A DNA stretch of 64,000 nt, taken from NCBI RefSeq assembly GCF_044389085.1, contig NZ_JBIRXP010000002.1:62001-126000 (forward strand). The letters are read 5' to 3'. This DNA comes from Isoptericola sp044389085. Its GTDB lineage: Bacteria; Actinomycetota; Actinomycetes; Actinomycetales; Cellulomonadaceae. Made by a program: the position numbers and the translations under genes. The notes under the pieces are model-generated. The model worked only from the letters and a program-made list of their open reading frames with translations. It searched no databases and was not told the DNA's origin. The number at the start of each line of letters is the position of its first letter. The first letter of the stretch is position 1. Positions 26,370 to 34,959 of the stretch are shown piece after piece.

Positions 26370-27019
26370 TCGCCGAGGACTCCGTGCTCCTCCTGGACGG
26401 GCTCACCCGGCTGCTGACGGCGGAGGGCCACACGGTGACCGGCCACCACACCGCCGACGAGCTGGTCGCCGCGCTCTCGCGGCCCGGCGCCGCGCTGCCC
26501 GACCTGCTGGTGACCGACGTCCGGATGCCGCCGTCCCACACGGACGAGGGCCTGCGGGCCGCCCTCCACCTGCGCAGCCTGCACCCCGAGCTCCCGGTCC
26601 TCGTGCTGTCGCAGTACGTGGAGCAGCGGTACGCGGCCGAGCTGTTCGCCCGCGGGGCCCGCGGGCTCGGGTACGTGCTCAAGGACCGGGTGGCCGACGT
26701 CGACGCGTTCCTCGACGCCGTCGACCGGGTGGCCGCCGGCGGCACCGTCATCGACCCGGAGGTCGTCACGCAGGTGATCGCCCGCAGCCGCCGCTCCGAC
26801 CTCGACCAGCTCACCCGTCGCGAGCGCGAGGTGCTCGCGCTCATGGCGGAGGGCCGCTCCAACACCGCGATCGCGGACCGCCTCGTCGTCGGCATGCCCG
26901 CCGTCGAGAAGCACGTCACCAGCATCCTGACCAAGCTCGGGCTCCCGCCCGACGCCGACGCCAACCGCCGCGTGCTCGCCGTGCTGCGGTGGCTCGACGA
27001 GAACGGAGCACGACCATGA
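26357..27019 (+). CDS. NarL/LuxR-family response regulator
   Basis: 220 residues from a GTG 13 bases inside the kinase gene. The receiver has IAEDSVLLLDG, the phosphorylated Asp in LLVTDVRMPP and Lys in YVLKDRV; the C-terminal LuxR HTH is LTRREREVLALMAEGRSNTAIADRLVVGMPAVEKHVTSILTKLGL. It is the partner of the upstream kinase. Its own reading frame is intact even though the kinase looks broken. It overlaps the next gene by ATGA. Confidence 0.92.
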   Translation: MRIVIAEDSVLLLDGLTRLLTAEGHTVTGHHTADELVAALSRPGAALPDLLVTDVRMPPSHTDEGLRAALHLRSLHPELPVLVLSQYVEQRYAAELFARGARGLGYVLKDRVADVDAFLDAVDRVAAGGTVIDPEVVTQVIARSRRSDLDQLTRREREVLALMAEGRSNTAIADRLVVGMPAVEKHVTSILTKLGLPPDADANRRVLAVLRWLDENGARP

Positions 27020-27948
27020 CCGGCACCGAGCCCACGTACCAGCCCGCCTACGAGCCCGCGTACCCGCCTCCAGGGCAGCCGCCCGCCCCGCGGCGGAGCG
27101 CGACCGGCCGCGTGCTGCTGGTCGTCGGCGTCGTGCTGGGGCTCGTGGTCGTGCTCTGGGTGGCGCTGTTCCTCGTCGACCTCGCGATGGCGCGCACGAC
27201 CACGACGCACGAGTCGTACCCGGCCGCCGGGACGGTGGAGCTCGTGGCCGACGCCGATGTCACGGTGGCGGTCGCCGAGGGCGACGTCGAGGTGGAGCGG
27301 GTCGCGCACTCCGGGCTGACCGGCCCGACCTACCGCGCGCAGGAGTCGGCCGACCGGCTCGTCGTGACGCACGAGTGCGTGCGCTGGCTCTGGGTCGCGT
27401 CCCGGTGCGGGGGCGGGCTCGACGTCACGCTCCCCGCCGACACGCAGGTCGTGGTCCGCTCCTCCAACGGGGACGTGCGGGCGAGCGGTGTCGCCGGCGA
27501 CGTCGAGCTGGCGTCGTCCAACGGTGCGGTGGAGGCCACCGGGATCGGCGGGCGCCTGGACGTGACGTCCAGCAACGGCGACGTCGTCGTCAGCGGCGCC
27601 GGCGGCGACGTGGACGTCCGCTCGTCCAACGGGGCCGTCGAGGTGACCGACGTGGGCGGGACGCTCGACGCCGGGTCCAGCAACGGCGACGTCCGTGCCG
27701 ACGGCGTGGCCGGGTCGGTGGTCGCGATCTCCAGCAACGGCACGGTCGACGTCGTCGGAGCGGGCGGGGACGTGCGCGCCGAGTCCAGCAACGGCGAGGT
27801 CACGGTGATCGGTGACGGCGAGCCCGTGAACCTGCTGATCGACACGTCGAACGGCAGCCAGACGATCGAGGGCCCCACCGACCCGGCGTCGAGCCGCACC
27901 GTCGACATCCGCTCGTCGAACGGGGACGTCTCCTACCTGGTCCGGTGA
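27016..27948 (+). CDS. DUF4097-family membrane-anchored beta-repeat protein
   Basis: 310 residues from ATG at 27016 (ATGA overlap with the regulator). The N-terminus is Pro/Tyr-rich (TYQPAYEPAYPPPGQPP), then one TM helix (~residues 37-62), then a domain of about eight SSNGDV/SSNGAV repeats spaced roughly 18-19 residues, the repeating unit of DUF4097 right-handed beta structures. Orientation suggests the repeats face outside. Genes of this family often sit with two-component systems responding to envelope stress, which fits this operon. Confidence 0.83.
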   Translation: MTGTEPTYQPAYEPAYPPPGQPPAPRRSATGRVLLVVGVVLGLVVVLWVALFLVDLAMARTTTTHESYPAAGTVELVADADVTVAVAEGDVEVERVAHSGLTGPTYRAQESADRLVVTHECVRWLWVASRCGGGLDVTLPADTQVVVRSSNGDVRASGVAGDVELASSNGAVEATGIGGRLDVTSSNGDVVVSGAGGDVDVRSSNGAVEVTDVGGTLDAGSSNGDVRADGVAGSVVAISSNGTVDVVGAGGDVRAESSNGEVTVIGDGEPVNLLIDTSNGSQTIEGPTDPASSRTVDIRSSNGDVSYLVR

Positions 27949-27957
27949 CGGACCGCG

Positions 27958-28866
27958 TCAGAGCCGGTCGGCCAGCGCGACGAGCGTCTCGGTGACGCCG
28001 TCGTCCACCTTGACGGTGGCGAGCGGGTCGCCGCGCGTCTCGCCGCGGTTGACGATGACGACCGGCTTGCCCGCCTTGGCCGCGTGCCGCACAAACCGCA
28101 GGCCGCTCATCACCGTCAGCGACGTGCCCGCGACGAGCAGCGCGTCGGCGTCGTCCACGAGGGAGTACGCGCGCTGCACCCGCTCGCGCGGCACGTTCTC
28201 GCCGAAGTACACGATCTCGGGCTTGAGCACCCCGCCGCAGAACTCGCACGGCGCCGGCACGAAGTGGCTGGTCTGCTCGATGACGGCGTCCGCGTCGGGG
28301 GCGGTCTCGATGTCCGCGACCGTCGCGCCGTCGTCGAGCAGCGACTCGACGAAGCCCGGGTTGAGGGCGTCCAGCCGCTCCGCCAGGTGCGCGCGGCTGA
28401 TGACGCGCCCGCACTGCAGGCAGATCACGCGGTCGTAGCGGCCGTGCAGGTCGATGACGTGGCGCGAGCCCGCGTCCTCGTGCAGCAGGTCCACGTTCTG
28501 GGTGATGACGCCGCGCACGACGCCCCGGTCCTCCAGCCGGGCGAGGGCGCGGTGCCCGGCGTTCGGCTCGGTGCGGTGCACCACCTGCCAACCCACGTGG
28601 TTGCGGGCCCAGTAGTGGCGGCGGAAGGCCTCGTCGGCCACGAACTGCTGGTACGTCATCGGCGCGCGCTTCGGCGAGTCGGGGCTGCGGTAGTCCGGGA
28701 TCCCCGAGTCGGTCGACACGCCCGCGCCCGTCAGGGCGGTCACCGTGCCGCCCGCCAGGACGCGCACGGCGTCGTCCACCGTGCCGTGGTGCACGACGGC
28801 GTCGGGCGGGAGCTCCCACCGCCGGTCCTGGTAGGTCGGGGCGAGCGGCCGGGGCACGGGTTGCAC
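27958..28866 (-). CDS. Sirtuin (NAD-dependent protein deacylase)
   Basis: 302 residues from GTG at 28866. NAD-binding motifs ALTGAGVSTDSGIPDYRS and TQNVDLLHEDAGS, the catalytic HG in VIDLHGRYDRVICLQCG, two CxxC zinc pairs (CLQCG and CEFCGG) and GTSLTVMSG are all present, as in class II sirtuins. It removes acyl groups from lysines using NAD. It is convergent with the DUF4097 gene and lies after a hairpin that ends the preceding operon. Confidence 0.94.
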   Translation of the reverse strand: MQPVPRPLAPTYQDRRWELPPDAVVHHGTVDDAVRVLAGGTVTALTGAGVSTDSGIPDYRSPDSPKRAPMTYQQFVADEAFRRHYWARNHVGWQVVHRTEPNAGHRALARLEDRGVVRGVITQNVDLLHEDAGSRHVIDLHGRYDRVICLQCGRVISRAHLAERLDALNPGFVESLLDDGATVADIETAPDADAVIEQTSHFVPAPCEFCGGVLKPEIVYFGENVPRERVQRAYSLVDDADALLVAGTSLTVMSGLRFVRHAAKAGKPVVIVNRGETRGDPLATVKVDDGVTETLVALADRL

Positions 28867-28904
28867 GCCTTCGAGCGTACGTCGCTCCGCCCCCGGGCAC
28901 CGTC

Positions 28905-28945
28905 CCCCGCGAGGTAGTCCCGAGGGTTGAACTACCTCGGCGGGG
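28905..28945 (-). terminator. Hairpin ending the Cthe_2159 operon
   Basis: CCCCGC-GAGGTAGT pairs with ACTACCTC-GGCGGGG (one bulge) around a 12-base loop, 18 bases past the operon's last stop codon. The CCGCGAG edge recurs in the upp/tadA and grpE/dnaJ palindromes. Confidence 0.6.
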
Positions 28946-28962
28946 TGCGGACCACCTCGCGG

Positions 28963-30765
28963 TCAGCTCGTGGTGGTGTCGGCGGTGCTCGACGACGACT
29001 GGTCGGTCTGCGCGCCCTGCTCGTCCCGCGTGCCGGACGGCGCGCCGCCCATGCCGCCCGCGGGGGCCTCGCCCGCCGTGGCGGTGCCGACCTCCTCGCC
29101 GTCCGCGGTGAGCGTGTACGTGGCGCCGTCGGTGATCTCCGGGCCGGAGTACACGACCGACTGGGCGGTCTTCGAGAGCGTGATCGTCGCGACCTGCGTG
29201 CCGTCGGCGTCCACGACCGCGACCTCGGTGCCGGCCTCGAGCGTGGAGTCGGCGGTGAGCGCCACCCAGCCCTGCGACGAGCCCTCCGAGGGAGCCTGCG
29301 CCATGCCCGAGGAGCCCACCGCCAGCAGCGTGCCGCCCGTGACGTCCAGGTCGCCCGCGACGTCGAGCGCGCCGTTCCCGCCGTTCGTCGGGCCCTCGAC
29401 GACGATCGTGCCGCCGCTGATCTCCGCGACGCCGTTGGAGTCCAGGCCGTCGCCCTCGGCGTCCACGTGCAGCGTGCCGTCGGTGATCGTGATCGACGCG
29501 CCCTCCATGACCTGGTCCATGGGCGCGCCCCCGCCCCCGCCTCCGCCCTGCGGCATCTCTCCGTCCGCCGGGCGTTCGGGCATCTCGCCGTCAGCGGGCG
29601 GCTCGCCGGCCGGCATCTCGTCGTCCGCCGGCGGCTCCGGCTGCGCCTGCTGGTCGTCCGCCGTGCCGTCGGTCGTGGTGTCGGTCGCGTCGCCCGTCGT
29701 GGCGTCGGCCGAGCTCTCGGTGGCCGTGTCGTCCTCGGCCTCCTTGACGGTCGCGTTGAGACCGTCGTCGGTGGAGGTGATGTCGATGTCGCCGCCCGAG
29801 ACGGCGATGGTCGCGGCCTCGATGCCCTCCTCGGAGCCGGTCACGGTGAGCGTGCCCCCGGTGATCGCGACGTCGGTGAAGCCCTGCACGCCGTCGGAGC
29901 CGGCCTCGACGGTGACGTCGCCGCCGGTGAGCGCGACGTACCCGGCGGTGGCGTCGTCGTCGGCGTCGGACTTCAGCCCGTCGCCGCCGGCGGTGACGTC
30001 GATCGTGCCGCCGGAGACGACGAGGTAGTCCTTGCCGCGGATCGCGTCGTCGGCGGCCTGGACGGTGATCGTGCCGGACGCGATCACGAGGCCGTCCTTG
30101 CCGGTGATGCCGTCGTTCGCGTTCCCGACCACCTCCAGCGAACCGTTGCCGGAGATCGCCAGGTCGGCGGTCGAGTACAGCGCGGCGTTGGCCGCGTTGT
30201 CGGACGTGGTGTCGGCGTACTCGGCGGCGTCCTCGAGCCGGTTGGTCGAGCCGTCGGCGAGGACGACGGACACTTGGTCGGCGTCCTGCACGTCGATCGC
30301 GGCGCCGGTGGAGCTGGTGACGTCGGCGGCGTCGAGCACGAGGCGCACGACGCCGTCGGCGGACGAGTCGACCACGACCTGGCCGTCGTCGAGCGTGCCG
30401 GAGATCCGGTACGTGCCCGGCCGGGTGATCGTCACGGTCGACCCGTCGACCGTGACGCCGTCGCCGGAGGCCGACGCAGTGTCGCCGTCGAGCGAGACGG
30501 CGACCTCGTCGGCCGTGTCCCAGGTCGCGTCGGCCAGCGCCGCCGTCTCCTCGGACGAGAGGTTCTCCGCGAGGACGTCCTGGGCGGAGCGGCCGGAGTT
30601 GTCCGTCGCGGACACCTGGGTGGTGGTGGTGCTGTCGGACGTCGCGGCGCCGTCGGCGCCGTCGGTGCCGGCGGTGCACGCGGCGAGCGCACCGACGGTC
30701 AGCGTGCCGGCGGCGGCGAGCGCCACGGCACGGGTCCAGAGCTTCTGCGGGCGGGGGATGCGCAT
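28963..30765 (-). CDS. Cthe_2159-type carbohydrate-binding lipoprotein
   Basis: 600 residues from ATG at 30765. The signal peptide ends in a lipobox (GALAACTAG, Cys ~30). A long repetitive beta region follows (ISGNGSLEVVGNANDGITGKDGLVIASG..., AISGGDIDITSTDDGLNA), the parallel beta-helix of the DUF4353/Cthe_2159 family, which binds acidic polysaccharides. A low-complexity linker rich in Pro, Glu and Met (PPADGEMPERPADGEMPQGGGGGGG) splits the domain near residues 370-415. It is the last gene of an operon with VTC-like and DUF4956 genes, an association known from many bacteria, often together with a CotH kinase, which is absent here. Confidence 0.85.
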   Translation of the reverse strand: MRIPRPQKLWTRAVALAAAGTLTVGALAACTAGTDGADGAATSDSTTTTQVSATDNSGRSAQDVLAENLSSEETAALADATWDTADEVAVSLDGDTASASGDGVTVDGSTVTITRPGTYRISGTLDDGQVVVDSSADGVVRLVLDAADVTSSTGAAIDVQDADQVSVVLADGSTNRLEDAAEYADTTSDNAANAALYSTADLAISGNGSLEVVGNANDGITGKDGLVIASGTITVQAADDAIRGKDYLVVSGGTIDVTAGGDGLKSDADDDATAGYVALTGGDVTVEAGSDGVQGFTDVAITGGTLTVTGSEEGIEAATIAVSGGDIDITSTDDGLNATVKEAEDDTATESSADATTGDATDTTTDGTADDQQAQPEPPADDEMPAGEPPADGEMPERPADGEMPQGGGGGGGAPMDQVMEGASITITDGTLHVDAEGDGLDSNGVAEISGGTIVVEGPTNGGNGALDVAGDLDVTGGTLLAVGSSGMAQAPSEGSSQGWVALTADSTLEAGTEVAVVDADGTQVATITLSKTAQSVVYSGPEITDGATYTLTADGEEVGTATAGEAPAGGMGGAPSGTRDEQGAQTDQSSSSTADTTTS

Positions 30766-30811
30766 GGTGGGGTCCTCTTTCGCTGGTGGGGTCGGGTGGG
30801 TGGCGTCGCGG

Positions 30812-31621
30812 TCAGGCGGCAGCGAGCCGCTCGCGCCGCAGCCGGCGCCAGGGATGGTCGGGCAGGTCGGGCCGCAGGGTGGCGAGCCCGGTCGCGTACT
30901 TGGAGATGCGGTCGGGGCGGTGGCCGGCGTGCCACAGGGCCCGGTCGGCGGACGACGGTGCGGTGCCGGCCTTGGTCTCGACGACGACCAGGTCGCCGAC
31001 GTCGGCGGTGCCGGCCGTGCCAGACGTCCCGGCCGTCCCGGTGGTGGCGCCGGGCCCCGCGAGCCGCCACCGCAGCCCGGTGTCGAGGGTGAGGCGGGCG
31101 TCGGGCAGCAGCACGGTGGTGCGCCGGTACGCGGACCGCAGCACGGGGGAGAGCTGCGCCGACGGCGGGGCGTCGAGGCGGGCTGCGGCGAGCCGGTCGT
31201 CGACGAAGTCCAGGCCCTCGCCGTCGAGCGGGGCCGCGGGCTCCCACGGGCGCCGCTCCTTGACGGTGACCCCGCGGGCGGCGCGCGTCTTGACCTCCAG
31301 GAACGTGGTGTTCCCGGTGTCGACGTAGGTGCGCGTGCGGACCTTGAACCGCCGGCGACGACGGCGCGCGGCCAGCCGGAAGGTCAGCAGGTCGGCCGTG
31401 TCGTAGTAGGTGGAGGCGTAGGTGAACGACCGCTCGTCGTCGATCTCCAGCACCCGCGGCTCGCGCGGGGCGAGCGTGGCGAGCAGGGTGGCGACCTCGG
31501 CGGGGGTGAGCACGTACTTGCGGTCCACGCGGGTCTGCAGCGCGGCCGTGGCGTCGAGCTCGGCGAGCGTCACGGGCGCGGCGTCCGCGAGGCCGCGGGC
31601 GACGACGGCCTCGGCGCTCAC
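30812..31621 (-). CDS. VTC-domain (polyphosphate polymerase-like) protein
   Basis: 269 residues from GTG at 31621, overlapping the DUF4956 stop (GTGA). The tunnel-fold signatures of the VTC/CYTH group are visible: TRVDRKYVLTP (basic), YASTYYDTADLLTFRLAARRRRRRFKVRTRTYVDTGNTTFLEVKTR and a C-terminal VVVETKAG. VTC proteins make polyphosphate in yeast; the bacterial homologues in this operon type are of uncertain function. A Gly/Thr-rich insertion (GATTGTAGTSGTAGTADVG) near residues 187-205 is unusual. Confidence 0.85.
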   Translation of the reverse strand: MSAEAVVARGLADAAPVTLAELDATAALQTRVDRKYVLTPAEVATLLATLAPREPRVLEIDDERSFTYASTYYDTADLLTFRLAARRRRRRFKVRTRTYVDTGNTTFLEVKTRAARGVTVKERRPWEPAAPLDGEGLDFVDDRLAAARLDAPPSAQLSPVLRSAYRRTTVLLPDARLTLDTGLRWRLAGPGATTGTAGTSGTAGTADVGDLVVVETKAGTAPSSADRALWHAGHRPDRISKYATGLATLRPDLPDHPWRRLRRERLAAA

Positions 31622-32223
31622 CGGGCCACCGCCATCGCGTCGTCGGGCACCGCGGCCGGCGCCGCAGCCCGGGCGCCGCCGGACGGGAGGTCGTAGCGGA
31701 CCTCGACGCGCGTGGTGTCGTCCGCGAGGTCGATCTCCTGCACGGACACCGACCGCACGCGCGCGCCGAGCAGCGCCTCGAGGTGGGCGGTGAGCTCGTC
31801 CCGGTCGACGACGGCGCGGTCGAGGACGATCGTCTGCGAGGCGTGGCGCGCCAGCAGGCGCGGGTGGTCGGCCACGGCCATGACCACGAGGATCAGGGCC
31901 GACCCGGCCACGCCGAGCCAGCCGCCCGACGTGCCCAGCCCGCCCAGGAGGCCGAGGGCGAGCGCCGCGAAGTAGTACGCGACCTCACGCTGGGACAGCT
32001 CGTCGGACCGCAGCCGGATGATCGACAGGACGCCGAACAGCCCCAGCCCGAGGCCGGCGGCGATCGAGCTCGACGCCAGCACCGCCGACACCGCGAGCAC
32101 GCCGACGTTGACGCCCAGGTACGCGACGACGAGGTCGCGGCGCCGGTGCCGGGGGAAGTAGAGGGCGAAGGTCAGGATCGACACGGCGACGAGGTCGACG
32201 GCGTACAGGGCTGCGGGAGGCAT
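31618..32223 (-). CDS. DUF4956 membrane protein
   Basis: 201 residues from ATG at 32223. Four TM helices occupy residues ~6-120 (LVAVSILTFALYFPRH... LGLFGVLSIIRLRSDELSQREVAYYFAALALGLLGG), with the family motif SIIRLRSDELSQREVAYYF, followed by a cytosolic ferredoxin-like tail (VRSVSVQEIDLADDTTRVEVRYDL). It is the first gene of the operon with the VTC-like and Cthe_2159 proteins. The trio probably builds or anchors an extracellular polymer, but that is inferred. Confidence 0.85.
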   Translation of the reverse strand: MPPAALYAVDLVAVSILTFALYFPRHRRRDLVVAYLGVNVGVLAVSAVLASSSIAAGLGLGLFGVLSIIRLRSDELSQREVAYYFAALALGLLGGLGTSGGWLGVAGSALILVVMAVADHPRLLARHASQTIVLDRAVVDRDELTAHLEALLGARVRSVSVQEIDLADDTTRVEVRYDLPSGGARAAAPAAVPDDAMAVAR

Positions 32224-32409
32224 CGGGGCTCCGGGATGTCGTGGACCGGTGGCGGTCCGTGGGTGGGCAGGACACCTAGGAGACACCTCGTGTTCAGGCG
32301 GGGGCTGAGGAAGTCCTGGGAGTCGCCCAGGAGCGGTGGGCGGACCCTGGGAACGTCGCCGAGCAGGCCCGACGTGCGGGCACCCGCGGGTCGTGCCGAT
32401 CATCAGGAC

Positions 32410-32922
32410 GTGACGCAGCAGACAGGACGACGACGGCTCGGGGCCGGTGGCCGCGTCCTCGCCGTGGTGGTCGCTGCCCTGCTGGCCGGGACCGGGTGCG
32501 TCGCGAGCGGGCAGCAGCCCGGCCAGGCGACCGGGGCCGTCGCGGACGCCCTCGCCGAGGCCGGCTCGGCCGGCGAGACCGCACGGCTCGCCGTCGAGCT
32601 GCTGGACCAGGGGCGCATCACCGGCCCCGTGGCGGACACCACCCTGCTGGACCAGCTCCACACCCTGGACGACGCCGACTTCGCGCTCACCACCCTCGTG
32701 CCGCCCGACGCGGCGTCCTCCGACCACCGGACGGCCGGGCTGGAGGCCGTGGGCGACGTGTCGGACGCCGTCGTCGCCGCGCGGGCCTGGGTCGCGGCCC
32801 GGTCCGGGGGAGACGTCGCGGGCGCCCAGGACGTGCCGGCCTCGGCCGAGGAGCTGCTCTCCGACCTCGCCACCGCGCTCGACACGACCGACGCCGCCCT
32901 CGCCGAGGCGGGTGGCCCATGA
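32410..32922 (+). CDS. Hypothetical lipoprotein heading the NRAMP-like operon
   Basis: 170 residues from GTG at 32410, with a basic N-terminus, a hydrophobic helix and a lipobox (LLAGTGCVAS). The mature part is Ala/Asp/Glu-rich and helical, without a recognised domain. Its stop overlaps the next start (ATGA), so it is co-translated with the NRAMP-like transporter. A helper or regulator of that transporter is possible but unsupported. Confidence 0.72.
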   Translation: MTQQTGRRRLGAGGRVLAVVVAALLAGTGCVASGQQPGQATGAVADALAEAGSAGETARLAVELLDQGRITGPVADTTLLDQLHTLDDADFALTTLVPPDAASSDHRTAGLEAVGDVSDAVVAARAWVAARSGGDVAGAQDVPASAEELLSDLATALDTTDAALAEAGGP

Positions 32923-34148
32923 AGAAGCTCCTCGCCGCGGCCCTCGGGATCCTCACCGCCATCGGCGGCTTCGTCGACATCGGCGACCTCGTGACCAACG
33001 CCGTCGTCGGCTCCCGGTTCGGCATGTCGCTCGCCTGGGTCGTGCTGGTCGGGATCGTCGGCATCTGCCTCTTCGCCAGCATGGCCGGCCGGGTGGCGGC
33101 GGTGAGCGGCCGCGCCACCTTCGAGATCATCCGCGAACGGATGGGCCCGCGCGCCGCCGGAGCGAACCTCGCGGCGTCGTTCGCGATCAACCTGCTCACC
33201 CTCACCGCGGAGGTCGGGGGCATCGCGCTCGCGCTGAACCTCGCGAGCAGCGTCGAGCCCCGCCTGTGGATCCCCGTGGCGGCGCTCGCGGTCTGGTTCG
33301 TGCTCTGGCGCGTGAAGTTCCAGATCCTGGAGAACGTCGCCGGCCTGCTCGGGCTGCTGCTCGTCGGGTTCGGCGTGGCGCTGTTCCTGCTGGGCCCGGA
33401 CTGGGGCGAGCTGCTGCGCCAGGCCGTGCCGCCGTCACCGCCGGGCACCGAGTCGCCGGCGACCTACTGGTACTACGCGGTGGCGCTGTTCGGCGCGGCG
33501 ATGACCCCCTACGAGGTGTTCTTCTTCTCCTCCGGCGCGGTCGAGGAACGCTGGACGGCGAAGGACCTGTCGACCAACCGCGCCAACGTGCTCATCGGGT
33601 TCCCGCTCGGCGGGCTGCTGTCGCTCGCGATCGCCGCCTGCGCGGCAGTGGTGCTGCTGCCCGCCGGCATCGAGGTCTCCTCGCTCTCGCAGATCGTGCT
33701 GCCCGTGGCGCAGGCCGGCGGCGTGCTGCTGCTCGCCGTCGTCATCGTCGGGATCGTCGCCGCGACGTTCGGCGCCGCGCTGGAGACCGCCCTGTCCAGC
33801 GGGTACACGCTGGCGCAGTACCTCGGCTGGTCGTGGGGCAAGTTCCGCCGCCCCGCCCGGGCGGCGCGCTTCCACCTCACGATGATCGTGGCGCTGCTGC
33901 TCGCCGTCGGGATCCTCATGACCAGCGTGGACCCGGTGGCCGTGACGGAGATGTCGGTGGTGTTCTCCGCCGTCGCGCTGCCCCTGACGTACGTGCCGAT
34001 CCTCGTGGTGGCGAACGACCCGGAGTACATGGGCGAGCACGTCAACGGGCGGGTGGTCAACGCCCTGGGCACGGTGTACCTGGTGGTCGTGGTCGCCGCG
34101 GCGCTCGCGGCGATCCCGCTGATGATCGCGACGGGAGCGGGCTCATGA
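32919..34148 (+). CDS. NRAMP-related membrane transporter with altered metal-site motifs
   Basis: 409 residues with about 11 TM helices and the NRAMP layout. In canonical NRAMP proteins TM1 carries DPGN and TM6 carries MPH, which bind Mn or Fe. Here TM1 reads GFVDIGDLVTNAVVG (D20-I-G-D23) and TM6 reads AMTPYEVFF (M195-T-P-Y-E199), so both halves of the site are changed. Some NRAMP relatives with such changes carry Mg or other substrates. Its four neighbours overlap it and each other by ATGA, and one is FUSC-type, suggesting a dedicated transport module. Substrate is unknown. Confidence 0.75.
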   Translation: MKKLLAAALGILTAIGGFVDIGDLVTNAVVGSRFGMSLAWVVLVGIVGICLFASMAGRVAAVSGRATFEIIRERMGPRAAGANLAASFAINLLTLTAEVGGIALALNLASSVEPRLWIPVAALAVWFVLWRVKFQILENVAGLLGLLLVGFGVALFLLGPDWGELLRQAVPPSPPGTESPATYWYYAVALFGAAMTPYEVFFFSSGAVEERWTAKDLSTNRANVLIGFPLGGLLSLAIAACAAVVLLPAGIEVSSLSQIVLPVAQAGGVLLLAVVIVGIVAATFGAALETALSSGYTLAQYLGWSWGKFRRPARAARFHLTMIVALLLAVGILMTSVDPVAVTEMSVVFSAVALPLTYVPILVVANDPEYMGEHVNGRVVNALGTVYLVVVVAAALAAIPLMIATGAGS

Positions 34149-34534
34149 CGGGGCGCAGGAGCGAGACCCGCCTCGTCGACGCGCGCCTGCACCTGCTCAG
34201 CCGCCAGGTGCTCGACGTCGACGGCGAGCCCGTGAGCACCGTCGACGACCTGGAGCTGGCGGGCCCCGACGGCGGGGAGGTCGTCGCCGGCCAGGAGGTG
34301 CACGTCGCGGCGATCCTCGGCGGGCCCGTGCTCGCGACCCGCCTCTTCGGTGGAAAGGTGCCCCGGTCGCGGATGACGTCGATCGCGTGGGACGACGTCG
34401 GGCACCTGGGCACCGCGATCGAGCTCACCGTCTCCTCCGACGCCCTCGATGCGGACTGGGTGGAGCACTGGGTCCGCGAGCGGCTGATCGCCCGCATCCC
34501 CGGCGGCAGGCACGACCCGGAGGCCGGCGCATGA
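34145..34534 (+). CDS. PRC-barrel-like protein 1
   Basis: 129 residues from ATG at 34145 (ATGA overlap on both sides). The pattern VDARLHLLSRQVLDVDGEPVSTVDDLELAGPDGG resembles the first half of a PRC barrel, a small beta-barrel that binds partner proteins. The tail is basic. No membrane segment. It probably interacts with the transporter encoded before it. Confidence 0.6.
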   Translation: MTGRRSETRLVDARLHLLSRQVLDVDGEPVSTVDDLELAGPDGGEVVAGQEVHVAAILGGPVLATRLFGGKVPRSRMTSIAWDDVGHLGTAIELTVSSDALDADWVEHWVRERLIARIPGGRHDPEAGA

Positions 34535-34959
34535 ACGTCGGCGACCTCCTCGACGCGCGCGTGCTCGGGCCCGACGGCGCCGCCCTCGGCGTGGTCGTCG
34601 ACGTCCGCCTGGCCCTCGAGGTCGTCGACGAGCAGGACGGCGGTCCCGGCTCGGGCGAGGACCGGGAGGAGGCCGGCCACGACGCGCCGCTGAGCGCGCA
34701 GGCGCGCCGTGACGCCGTCGGCGGCGCGCGGCTGGTCGGACTGCTGGTCGGGCCGCGCGGGGCGGGGTCGCTCCACGGGTACGAGCGCACGGACGTGCGG
34801 TCGCCGTGGCCGGTCCCGCAGCTCGTGCGCCGCCGGCACCGCGGCACCTTCCTCGTGCGGTGGGAGCACGTCGCCGCCCTCGACGCGGGGCGGGACGGCC
34901 CGACGCCGTGGGTGCGGCTCGCGCCCGGCTACGCGCAGCTGCCGCCGGAGCTCGGATGA
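34531..34959 (+). CDS. PRC-barrel-like protein 2
   Basis: 142 residues from ATG at 34531 (ATGA overlap). It starts MNVGDLLDARVLGPDGAALGVVVDVRLAL, a PRC-barrel-like beginning, interrupted by an acidic loop (DEQDGGPGSGEDREEAGHD), and continues GLLVGPRGAGSLHGYERTDV...FLVRWEHVAAL. It is not closely similar to the preceding PRC-like protein. Soluble and of unknown function. Confidence 0.6.
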   Translation: MNVGDLLDARVLGPDGAALGVVVDVRLALEVVDEQDGGPGSGEDREEAGHDAPLSAQARRDAVGGARLVGLLVGPRGAGSLHGYERTDVRSPWPVPQLVRRRHRGTFLVRWEHVAALDAGRDGPTPWVRLAPGYAQLPPELG

